A DNA stretch of 59,378 bases from Verrucomicrobiota bacterium (GTDB taxonomy: Bacteria > Verrucomicrobiota > Verrucomicrobiia > Chthoniobacterales > JACTMZ01). How positions within the stretch are numbered: the first letter of the stretch is position 1; each line of letters opens with the position of its first letter. The notes under the pieces are model-generated. The model made no database searches, was not told where the DNA came from, and saw nothing but the letters and a program-made list of their open reading frames with translations. The stretch covers positions 1 to 59,378 of the forward strand of contig JAQBWH010000011.1 in NCBI GenBank assembly GCA_027624625.1, read 5' to 3'. Shown here in pieces: positions 53,054-59,378 of the stretch. A program made the position numbers and the translations under genes.

Positions 53054-53092
53054 CGTCAACGGTTTTTTAAAATAATTTTAAAATAATTTCGC
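53054..53092 (-). promoter_or_regulatory. AT-rich upstream element and -35 box of the histone-like gene
   Basis: On the minus strand an AT-rich block, with a repeated AAATTATTTT unit (53061-53092), directly precedes TTGACG (53054-53059). This is the geometry of an UP element next to a -35 box. No good -10 is visible (TTACCA at 16 bases is weak), and the predicted leader to the ATG is about 70 bases. Confidence 0.4.
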
Positions 53093-53132
53093 GGGAGATC
53101 TTCGCATCTTGGTGCGCGCACCGCGTAAAAAA

Positions 53133-53148
53133 TCCGCCGCCGAGGCGG
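53133..53148 (-). terminator. Candidate terminator of the gmk-coaC unit
   Basis: A CCGCC/GGCGG stem (53134-53138 with 53144-53148) is followed on the minus strand by GGATTTTTTAC. It lies just after the flavoprotein stop (53154). Confidence 0.5.
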
Positions 53149-53153
53149 TGACT

Positions 53154-53702
53154 TCACTCGCGCCGCAATATTTCTTCCGCTTGCGCGGCGATCGCATCAA
53201 CAGGCCAGAGGCGTCCGGCGCCTTCGTATCCGCAGGCAAGCAGACCCTCGTCGGGTCCGATAAACGCCGCGCCGCGCGCACGCAGCACCTCCGTGTTCTG
53301 CACGGTCGCAGGGTGCAACCACATCTTGCCGTTCATGGCCGGAGCGATGAGCACCGGTGCACGGGTGGCCAGCGCCACGCAGGTCAAGGCGTCTTCGGCG
53401 AGGCCGTAGGCGAGGCGGGCGAGTGCCGCGGCAGACGCGGGTGCGATGAGCAGAAGGTCGGCGCGGTCGGCGAGTTCGATGTGCCCGGGACATGAACCTT
53501 CCTGTTGGTCGAAGACGCCGGTCATGACCGGATTCTTGCTCAGGGTTTGCAAGGTGAGCGGCGTGATGAAGCATTGTGCGGAGTTGCTCATGATGACGTG
53601 GACATCATGGCCTTGTTTGACCAGCAGGCTGGCGAGATCGGCGGATTTGTAGGCCGCGATCGAGCCGGTCACTCCGAGGACTATGGTTTTGCGTGCAGAC
53701 AT
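53154..53702 (-). CDS. coaC: Phosphopantothenoylcysteine decarboxylase-type flavoprotein
   Basis: The protein has 182 residues. It holds only the flavoprotein (CoaC) half of the bifunctional CoaBC. The FMN-binding start VLGVTGSIAAYKSADL, the PAMN motif (APAMNGKMW) and the late flexible flap with Cys (LLACGYEGAGRL) are present, so decarboxylation of 4'-phosphopantothenoylcysteine is expected. The CoaB synthetase half would have to be encoded elsewhere. It begins 1 base after gmk, as in the common gmk-(rpoZ)-coaBC order; rpoZ is missing from this place. Confidence 0.88.
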   Translation of the reverse strand: MSARKTIVLGVTGSIAAYKSADLASLLVKQGHDVHVIMSNSAQCFITPLTLQTLSKNPVMTGVFDQQEGSCPGHIELADRADLLLIAPASAAALARLAYGLAEDALTCVALATRAPVLIAPAMNGKMWLHPATVQNTEVLRARGAAFIGPDEGLLACGYEGAGRLWPVDAIAAQAEEILRRE

Positions 53703-53703
53703 T

Positions 53704-54309
53704 TCAGCCCTCCAGCGAGATGATGCGCCGGCTGAGGTAGCGCTCGGCGCGGGTGATGGCGCGAAATTTGGTAAGATCCTCCTCCATCGACCCGCTGATG
53801 ATGGTGTATTTGTATTCCCGCCAACACTTCATTTCGGCCGCAGCATTGGTCAGGCGGAAGTCGATCTGCCCGGCGGATTCGGTTCCGCGTTTCTCGAGGC
53901 GATGCCGCAACTCCTCCAAACTTGGGGGCATGATGAAAATATCAACGAGGGAGTCGCTGATGAAAGGATCCGTGCTCTTGCGGATGGTCTTTGCACCTTG
54001 CACGTCGATGTCGACAAGGACATCGGTGCCGGCGCGCAGCGTGTCGACGATACTTTGGCGCAACGTGCCGTAGTAGTGGTCGTGCACCCTGGCGTATTCG
54101 AGGAAGTCCCCTGCGCCGATCCGGCGTTGGAAGTCGGTTGCTTCCATGAAGTGGTAATCCTCGCCGTCGGTTTCCCCCGCGCGCGGGGTGCGTGTGGTGC
54201 AGGAGACAGCGTAGACCGTATCCGGCGTCTGCCGGAGCGAGCTGCAAATGGTGGACTTTCCCGCGCCGGATGGCGCGGAGATGACGAAGAGGATGCCGAG
54301 GCGCTTCAA
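53704..54309 (-). CDS. gmk: Guanylate kinase
   Basis: The protein has 201 residues with a TTG start; no ATG fits between it and the P-loop. The P-loop is SAPSGAGKST, and the GMP-binding SCTTRTPRAGE and DGEDYHF blocks are intact, with DIDVQGAKTI. It phosphorylates GMP to GDP. It follows yicC by 59 bases and precedes the coaC-type gene, a neighbourhood found widely in bacteria. Confidence 0.95.
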   Translation of the reverse strand: MKRLGILFVISAPSGAGKSTICSSLRQTPDTVYAVSCTTRTPRAGETDGEDYHFMEATDFQRRIGAGDFLEYARVHDHYYGTLRQSIVDTLRAGTDVLVDIDVQGAKTIRKSTDPFISDSLVDIFIMPPSLEELRHRLEKRGTESAGQIDFRLTNAAAEMKCWREYKYTIISGSMEEDLTKFRAITRAERYLSRRIISLEG

Positions 54310-54368
54310 CGGAAGAGTTGGGGGTTGAGGGTGGCGGGTTGAGGGAGGGCGGAGACCGGAGTGCTCAT

Positions 54369-55235
54369 TTATTCAATATTCTGGACTTGTTCGCGGAGGC
54401 GCTCCAGTTCCGTTTTGGCGTTGATCACCCTGCGGGTCACCTCGGCCGAGTTTGCTTTTGCCCCGATAGTGTTGCATTCGCGGAACATTTCTTGGGTGAG
54501 GAAGTCGAGGGTGCGGCCGTTGGCCTCTTTGGCCCCGAGACCGGTGCTGAATTGTTTGAGGTGGCTTTCGAGGCGGCTGAGTTCCTCGGTGATATCGGAG
54601 CGATCGGCGAAGAGCGCAAGTTCGCGGGCCAGACGCTCATCGTCAGCGGCGAATGAAGGCTCGAGTGCGTCCAACCGTGCCCGCATGGCCTCATGGTGTT
54701 TGGCCGCGACTGCGGGTGCCGCTTTGCGGATGGCGCTGATTTCCGTGGCAAAGCTCGCGAGGAGGCGGCGCAGTTCCCGCGCCAGGTGAGCGCCTTCCTT
54801 GGCGCGCATGGTTTCGAGTGAGCGGACGGCCAAGCGAGCCGCCTTGGCCAAAGCTACGGTGTCGGTCTGCGGGGCGGATAACGTCTCGCGCGAGGTGGCT
54901 GCGTAAAGGCGGACAAGATCGGAGAGAGTCGGCGGGCCGGAGATCTTGAGCTCGCTTTGCACCGCGGAAATCTCACGGTGGAGACGGCGGAAGAGGGCCG
55001 GGTCAAGGAGCGGGCGTGATTCTTGGCCGGAGGAGACGGAGGCGGTCACCGTGGCCCGACCGCGGACGAGGGAAGGCGCGATGATTTCGCGCAAGATGTT
55101 CTCTTGCATGGCAAGTTCGCGCGGCAGGTTAAAGACGAGTTCTGCGTTGCGGCGGTTGACGGTGCCGACTTCTACCGCATAGCATGTGCCGCGGTTGATG
55201 CACTCACCGCGCCCGAAACCGGTCATGCTTTTCAT
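54369..55235 (-). CDS. yicC: YicC-family endoribonuclease
   Basis: The protein has 288 residues. The start MKSMTGFGRGE is the family hallmark, and the C-terminal DUF1732 part contains FLTQEMFRECNTIGAKANSAE, with conserved E and N residues. E. coli YicC is an endoribonuclease that acts on RyhB and other RNAs. Here it precedes gmk, matching the yicC-gmk order of many bacteria. The start has two ATGs in frame (55235, 55226); the first fits the family. Confidence 0.93.
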   Translation of the reverse strand: MKSMTGFGRGECINRGTCYAVEVGTVNRRNAELVFNLPRELAMQENILREIIAPSLVRGRATVTASVSSGQESRPLLDPALFRRLHREISAVQSELKISGPPTLSDLVRLYAATSRETLSAPQTDTVALAKAARLAVRSLETMRAKEGAHLARELRRLLASFATEISAIRKAAPAVAAKHHEAMRARLDALEPSFAADDERLARELALFADRSDITEELSRLESHLKQFSTGLGAKEANGRTLDFLTQEMFRECNTIGAKANSAEVTRRVINAKTELERLREQVQNIE

Positions 55236-55328
55236 CAGACGAAATGACAGCGTGCGGCAGGTCGTGTGTCGAGCTTGCGGCCATTGGCTCTTGCCGCCCG
55301 AGGCTGCGGATCTCTATGTTTTCAGGAT

Positions 55329-55775
55329 ATGAGTTCTCCGGACCCCTTCATGCAGGCCGCCATCGAAGAAGCGCGTCAGGGCCGCGCTGAGGGTGGGATT
55401 CCCATCGGATCCGTGCTAGTGCTCGACGGGGAAATCATCGGTCGGGGCCATAATCGACGTGTGCAGGAAGGCAGCGTGATCCACCACGCGGAAATGAACT
55501 GCCTGGAACATGCCGGGCGTCTGCCGGCCTCGACCTATCGTCGTTGCACCATCTACTCGACTCTTTCGCCCTGTCCGATGTGCAGCGGGGCCATTCTTCT
55601 TTACGGGATTCCGAAGGTCGTGATCGGGGAGAACAAAACTTTTCAAGGTCCGGAAGAATACGTGCGCTCGCAAGGTGTCGAAGTGGACATCCGGCAGGAC
55701 GCGGACTGCATCAAGCTGATGGAAGATTTCATCGCGGAGGAGCCTGAGCTATGGAACGAGGACATCGGGGAATGA
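55329..55775 (+). CDS. Cytosine deaminase, yeast FCY1 type
   Basis: The protein has 148 residues from ATG 55329. The zinc-site motifs HAE (H53, E55) and PCPMC (C82, C85) place it in the cytidine-deaminase-like fold, and N42 in GRGHN is the substrate-contact Asn. Much of the chain follows yeast cytosine deaminase: IPIGSVLV, LSPCPMCSGAILLYGIPKVVIGEN and the ending ELWNEDIGE, like yeast DWFEDIGE where D155 contacts the base (D145 here). TadA lacks this C-terminus. So cytosine to uracil is more likely than tRNA editing. The stop overlaps the phosphatase start. Confidence 0.82.
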   Translation: MSSPDPFMQAAIEEARQGRAEGGIPIGSVLVLDGEIIGRGHNRRVQEGSVIHHAEMNCLEHAGRLPASTYRRCTIYSTLSPCPMCSGAILLYGIPKVVIGENKTFQGPEEYVRSQGVEVDIRQDADCIKLMEDFIAEEPELWNEDIGE

Positions 55776-57109
55776 TGAGAGGAAGCAATTCTTGGTGGGT
55801 CTCCGGGGCGGTCTATGCGGTTTGTGCCGTCACGGGCTGGGGAGTCGAGTCACAGGTTGAGCAGAAGGCGAAGAAGGGAAGCGCTATTTTTTACCATGTC
55901 GATGGCGCCGGGGTCGCGCATTGGCAGATGGCGCGCATGCTTGTTGCCGGTCCGGATGGCGAGATCAATTGGGACCATCTGCCGCACATTGCCATTTATC
56001 GCGGGCATGCCGAGGACACGCTCACCCCGTCTTCCAATGCCGGGGCCACCATGCATGCTTACGGATCAAAGGTTCCCTACGCTGCTTACGGCACGGACCA
56101 AGAAGGTAAGCCCCCTCTGTCCCCCGCGGCGCGGCGCAAAAGCATCATGCAGGAGGCGCAGGAGCGCGGCCTCGCCGTGGGGGTGGTCAACACGGGTGGG
56201 GCGACCGAGCCGGGCACCGCGTGCTTTCTCACCAGCGTGCCCGACCGCGGCAGCAGCGATGAGATTGTCGCGCAACTGGTCGAGTCTGGCGCCGATGTCA
56301 TTTTGGCCGGTGGTGAACCGACCTTTCTCCCGGCAGGCAAGAAGGGAAAGCACGGGGTAGGAGTGCGCAAGGACGGCCGCAACCTCATCGAGGAAGCGCG
56401 AACGGCTGGATACCGCGTCATTTTCACAAGAAAAGAACTCAACGCGCTTGGCAAGGACGCCGGCAAGGTTCTCGGGATCTTTGCCGAGGACGACACCTTC
56501 AACGACGAGTCGGAGGAGAAGCTCGCTGCATCCGGTCTGCCCAATTATGACCCCGCCGCGCCGACTGTCGCCGAAATGACCTCAGCTGCGCTGCGGCTTT
56601 TCGGTGACCGCCAGTTCCTTCTCGTGGTCGAAGAAGAGGGGGCTGACAACTTTGGCAATGCCAACAACGCGGCTGGCACGTTGGAAGCTTTGGTCCGTGC
56701 GGACCAAGGACTTGGAGTCATTCTCGATTACATTGGCAAGCATCCTGACACGTTGGTCCTGACTTGTGCCGATAGCGAGGCCGGTGATCCGGATGTCGTG
56801 GGATTGCGCGGGGCCAGCTTCGAGAGAGCGATGATGGAATCGGGAAAAGATGGTAATGGTGCGCCGGTCGATGGTGCCGGGCGTACGGCCGAGGGCGGGG
56901 TGGCCAAACCATTTGTCAGCGCACCGGATCGCGCCGGGAAAAAGCACCGATTTGTGGTTGTCTGGGGTACAGGGATGGACACGAGCGGCGCGATCGTGGC
57001 CCGGGCGGCCGGGCTGAATGCGGAAAAAGTGCAGGGGACTTTTGACAACACGGCGGTCTATCCGCTTTTTTACGAGACGTTGTTCGGGGAGGCGCCGGGC
57101 GGCAAGTGA
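55772..57109 (+). CDS. Exported alkaline-phosphatase-fold protein with altered metal site
   Basis: The protein has 445 residues from ATG 55772, inside the deaminase stop. An N-terminal signal-like segment (about 8-24) is present. The fold follows PhoA: D44 in FYHVDGAG, a Ser in TPSSNAGATMHAYG (S87/S88) where PhoA has DSA, T145, E287 and D292 in VVEEEGADNFGNANN, and D334 in TCADSEAG. The three zinc-binding His of PhoA (H331, H370, H412) appear as N296, S335 and D403. The relative spacing E-D-N-D is kept, so the alignment is credible, but by eye. It could be a divergent phosphatase with other metals, a phosphodiesterase, or a binding protein. Confidence 0.75.
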   Translation: MMRGSNSWWVSGAVYAVCAVTGWGVESQVEQKAKKGSAIFYHVDGAGVAHWQMARMLVAGPDGEINWDHLPHIAIYRGHAEDTLTPSSNAGATMHAYGSKVPYAAYGTDQEGKPPLSPAARRKSIMQEAQERGLAVGVVNTGGATEPGTACFLTSVPDRGSSDEIVAQLVESGADVILAGGEPTFLPAGKKGKHGVGVRKDGRNLIEEARTAGYRVIFTRKELNALGKDAGKVLGIFAEDDTFNDESEEKLAASGLPNYDPAAPTVAEMTSAALRLFGDRQFLLVVEEEGADNFGNANNAAGTLEALVRADQGLGVILDYIGKHPDTLVLTCADSEAGDPDVVGLRGASFERAMMESGKDGNGAPVDGAGRTAEGGVAKPFVSAPDRAGKKHRFVVVWGTGMDTSGAIVARAAGLNAEKVQGTFDNTAVYPLFYETLFGEAPGGK

Positions 57110-57167
57110 GCGGGGCGGGCACGGTTCAGTCCGCGCTCATGCCTGCCCTGCAAAGAAGGGTAAGAGG

Positions 57168-57353
57168 ATGACGGCTTCCGCCGAGGTAGTTTGTCCGACT
57201 TGTTGCGAAGGGTTTGCGGTGCCAGCACCGGATCTTTCCGAGGTTCCCTGCGAATGGGACTATGACTGCGAGGTTTGCTGCGCGCCGATGCGGATTTTGT
57301 TCGGCGCCGAGGACGGCGAGGTGGTTGCCGAGGCTCGGGGGCTGGGGGAGTAA
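57168..57353 (+). CDS. CPXCG-motif cysteine-rich small protein
   Basis: The protein has 61 residues from ATG 57168. Cys pairs VVCPTCCEGFAV and YDCEVCCAPMRI make a single zinc-ribbon-like knuckle, as in the short bacterial CPXCG family (first knuckle C-P-x-C, second E-x-C-x-x-C-C). Two extra Cys follow each pair. Function unknown; it stands alone between the phosphatase gene and convergent topB. Confidence 0.8.
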   Translation: MTASAEVVCPTCCEGFAVPAPDLSEVPCEWDYDCEVCCAPMRILFGAEDGEVVAEARGLGE

Positions 57354-57396
57354 CCGGCGCGGGGAATTTATCCAGAGCCCTGCCTCGGAGTGGTGA

Positions 57397-59378
57397 TCAA
57401 GCGCCGGCGGTTTCGGCCTTGGCTGCCACCTTTTTCGGGGCCTTCGGTTTACGTTCCTCGAATTCGAAACCGACTTTGCCGGACTTTTTGTCGAGGACGA
57501 GGAAAGCATTGAAGGGCCGGCCTTTTTTCGAAATGAACTTGGTGAGGAGGCTCGTTTTGCCTTCGGCGCAGATTTTGCGGACATCATCTGGACTGATTTC
57601 CCGCTGGAGGATCATCTTGCCCATGCGGAAAGCGCACTTTTTTTCAGGTCCCAGGCCGTGCTCGCAGGCGTAGGCGATGCCGGCTTCGTAGATCCCGCCT
57701 TTTTCGCAGACCGGGCACTTTTCCACGATGAGGGTGGCAGCTTCTTTGTTGAAGGGTTCGTTGCTCCGGATACCGCCGTCGCCGAAGTCGAAGGTGGTTT
57801 TCCACTCGGTCCCTTCGCTCAGGGCGAGTTTCGCTTCGAAGGGGCGGCCCATCTTGCTTTTGAAGCCTTTGATCGGACCGATGCTCCCGGTCTCGAGGAG
57901 GGCGCGTACTTCCTCTGGTTCCAGTTCCCGGCTGCTCACCGTTTTCCAGACGACAAGTTTGCACTCCTGATTTTTGCAGTCGTAGGCTTTGAACGACTCC
58001 TTGAATCCCTCGGTGCTCCCGCAGCGGGGGCATTTGGTCGAGAGGTCGTGGAAGTTGCCGCGCATGGTCTCGCTGTTCACCTGGCCGGAAGCGTCTTTGA
58101 TTTTTGCGATGACGGTGGCCACGAGGTTGCGGATTTCCTCCATGAAGGCGTCGCGCTTGAAGCGTCCGGCCTCCATTTCTTTCAGCTTGTGTTCCCACTC
58201 GCCGGTCAGTTCGGGCGAACTAAGGGAGTCGATCTTGATTTCGCGCAGCGCGGTGATGAGTTTGATCCCTTTGGCTGAGGCGGCGAGTTCTCGGCCTTCG
58301 CGGCGGATGTATTCCTGGGTGAGGAGCCCTTCAATGACGGATGCCCTGGTGGCGGGCGTGCCGAGTCCTCGCTGGCTCATCGCTTCGCGCAATTCCTCGT
58401 CCTCGATAAGTTTTCCGGCGCCTTCCATGGCGGAGAGAAGGGTGCCTTCGTTGTAGCGGGCGGGCGGTTTGGTCTCGAGCTCCCTGACCTCGATGGAGTC
58501 GGCGGCGGCGTTTTCACCTTCTTTGACCGGGACGAGCGAGTCGTCGTCCTGGCTGGCCGCGAGTTTGCCGTAAACTTCGAGCCAACCTGGCTCGCGGAGG
58601 ATTTTTCCGTCGGTTTTGAATTTCTCACCTTCGATCGTGGTGATGCGTTTGGTCACCTCGAATTTGGCCGGCGGGTAGAAGACGGCAATGAAGCGACGCG
58701 CCACGAGGTCGTAGAGCTTCATTTCATACTCGTCGAGTTTGTCGGGGCTGGCGCCGGTCGGAATGATCGCGTGGTGGTCGCTGACTTTGGCGTTGTTGAA
58801 GATGCGCGGGGTCGGCTTGACCCAGTCATTAGCCAGCGCCTTGCGGGCGTGCGGGGCGAGCGACGAGTCGTCCATCCCGGCGAGGACTTTTTTCGCAATG
58901 GGCAAGTTATCGGAGGGCAGGTAGCGCGAGTCGGTGCGGGGATAAGTCAACACCTTGTGGCGTTCATAGAGGGCTTGGGCCAATTGCAGGGTACGCTTGG
59001 CGCTGAAGCCGAAGCGTCCATTTGCTTCGCGCTGAAGGGTGGTCAGATCGTAAAGGAGGGGCGGAGCTTGTGTGGTCGGTTTGCGTTCCTCGCTGACCGT
59101 GCCGGTCTTACCTTGGCACTTCGCTTGGATCTCATCGGCTTTGGCACGGTCCCAGAGGCGTTCGGACTTGGCGTCCTCGTCGGCGGACTTTTTGAAATCC
59201 TCATCGAACCATTTGCCGGGATAGGTGCCGGCGGCGACGGCGAAGGTGCCGTGGATTTCGAAGTAGGTGCGGGGCTGGAAATTGCGGATTTTCTCTTCGC
59301 GCTCGACCAGAATGGCAAGGGTCGGGGTCTGGACGCGTCCGACCGGGGTGACTTGGAAGCCGCCGAGCAGCTCCTTGT
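57397..59378 (-). CDS. topB: DNA topoisomerase III-type (TopB), 5' end outside the window
   Basis: About 660 codons are visible; the start lies beyond the right edge. The frame enters with TPVGRVQTPTLAILVE, continues LYDLTTLQREANGRFGFSA, and carries the catalytic Tyr in VLTYPRTDSRYLPSD, the TopB form of the active site. GLGTPATRASVIEGL follows. The C-terminal 250 residues hold a zinc knuckle (CPRCGSTEGF, CKNQEC) and topoisomerase C-terminal repeats with MGRPFEAKLAL and KKGRPFNAFLVLD, ending in a basic tail. It relaxes or decatenates DNA. The N-terminal TOPRIM domain is not visible, so the split between TopA and TopB rests on the TYPRTDSRYL and LYDLTTLQ blocks. Confidence 0.88.
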   Translation of the reverse strand, partial: KELLGGFQVTPVGRVQTPTLAILVEREEKIRNFQPRTYFEIHGTFAVAAGTYPGKWFDEDFKKSADEDAKSERLWDRAKADEIQAKCQGKTGTVSEERKPTTQAPPLLYDLTTLQREANGRFGFSAKRTLQLAQALYERHKVLTYPRTDSRYLPSDNLPIAKKVLAGMDDSSLAPHARKALANDWVKPTPRIFNNAKVSDHHAIIPTGASPDKLDEYEMKLYDLVARRFIAVFYPPAKFEVTKRITTIEGEKFKTDGKILREPGWLEVYGKLAASQDDDSLVPVKEGENAAADSIEVRELETKPPARYNEGTLLSAMEGAGKLIEDEELREAMSQRGLGTPATRASVIEGLLTQEYIRREGRELAASAKGIKLITALREIKIDSLSSPELTGEWEHKLKEMEAGRFKRDAFMEEIRNLVATVIAKIKDASGQVNSETMRGNFHDLSTKCPRCGSTEGFKESFKAYDCKNQECKLVVWKTVSSRELEPEEVRALLETGSIGPIKGFKSKMGRPFEAKLALSEGTEWKTTFDFGDGGIRSNEPFNKEAATLIVEKCPVCEKGGIYEAGIAYACEHGLGPEKKCAFRMGKMILQREISPDDVRKICAEGKTSLLTKFISKKGRPFNAFLVLDKKSGKVGFEFEERKPKAPKKVAAKAETAGA

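Noticed and set aside
55329..55775. tRNA adenosine deaminase TadA
   Set aside because: The zinc motifs are shared, but the C-terminus follows yeast cytosine deaminase, including the base-contact Asp.
59043..59318. Separate small gene upstream of the topoisomerase
   Set aside because: It lies in another frame; the topoisomerase frame is open through the region and carries clear motifs to the window edge.

Overview
The window is 59.4 kb of GC-rich, gene-dense bacterial chromosome. It carries housekeeping genes: prfA, prmC, murA, cysS, gmk, pgi, accBC, leuCD, miaB, bioB, recD2, and the 3' part of a topoisomerase III gene reaching the right edge. Three tRNA genes are present. I see no insertion sequence, prophage or CRISPR array. 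The organism is diderm, judging from lipoproteins, secreted enzymes and the glycolipid genes. Many starts are GTG or TTG, Shine-Dalgarno motifs are often weak, and neighbouring genes very often overlap through ATGA, GTGA or TTGA. A 33-residue lysine-rich histone-like peptide, a full-length lysine 2,3-aminomutase and several reduced gene neighbourhoods fit a member of the Verrucomicrobiota. That assignment is an inference and is only moderately secure.

Layout: 1-306 is the end of a PIN-domain gene. 361-5273 is a five-gene, stop-start-coupled lipid operon: CFA-like methyltransferase, DUF1295 reductase, second CFA-like methyltransferase, exported TPR protein, GT28 glycolipid glycosyltransferase. 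5.3-8.1 kb has a penicillin-binding lipoprotein coupled to FolE2, divergent from queE-queD. 8.1-14.2 kb has a lone MalG-type permease and two exported GH13 enzymes. 14.2-15.2 kb has two small coiled-coil proteins with C-terminal anchors. 15.3-21.3 kb is a minus-strand run rpmE, prfA, prmC, murA, kamA, rlmI. 21.4-25.7 kb has recD2, a GNAT protein, a short ManA and a UbiE/MenG methyltransferase, then tRNA-Leu.

25.9-30.1 kb is a plus-strand run: sppA, a CPBP protease, thiL, a HAD phosphatase, bioB; miaB converges on it. At 31.7 kb lies the C-terminal stump of a family 9 glycoside hydrolase, with an intact agmatine deiminase gene where the rest of it should be. 33.1-36.5 kb has accB, accC, thiE and psuG. 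36.5-40.5 kb has leuC, leuD and an isolated pair of oligopeptide-type permeases. 40.6-45.4 kb has an HdeD-like membrane protein with an unusual N-terminal domain, a MEKHLA/PAS protein coupled to a BioC-like methyltransferase, small lipoproteins and pgi.

45.4-47.5 kb is the least ordinary part. It holds a gene-poor stretch with two perfect hairpins whose loops are complementary, a small GIY-YIG nuclease, tRNA-Asn, a repeat-rich LEA-like lipoprotein, and tRNA-Ser followed by a duplicated tRNA 3' end. 47.5-55.2 kb holds a rhodanese, small membrane proteins, a left-handed beta-helix acyltransferase-like protein, cysS, ispF, an inositol-phosphatase family gene, the histone-like peptide, a CoaC-type flavoprotein, gmk and yicC. 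55.3-57.4 kb has a yeast-type cytosine deaminase coupled to an alkaline-phosphatase-fold protein that appears to have lost its three metal-binding histidines, then a CPXCG zinc-ribbon-like protein. A topB-like gene closes the window.

The strongest candidates for something undescribed are the kissing-hairpin element (45806-45908), the coupled lipid/glycolipid operon, the histidine-less phosphatase-fold protein and the tRNA-Ser duplication scar.
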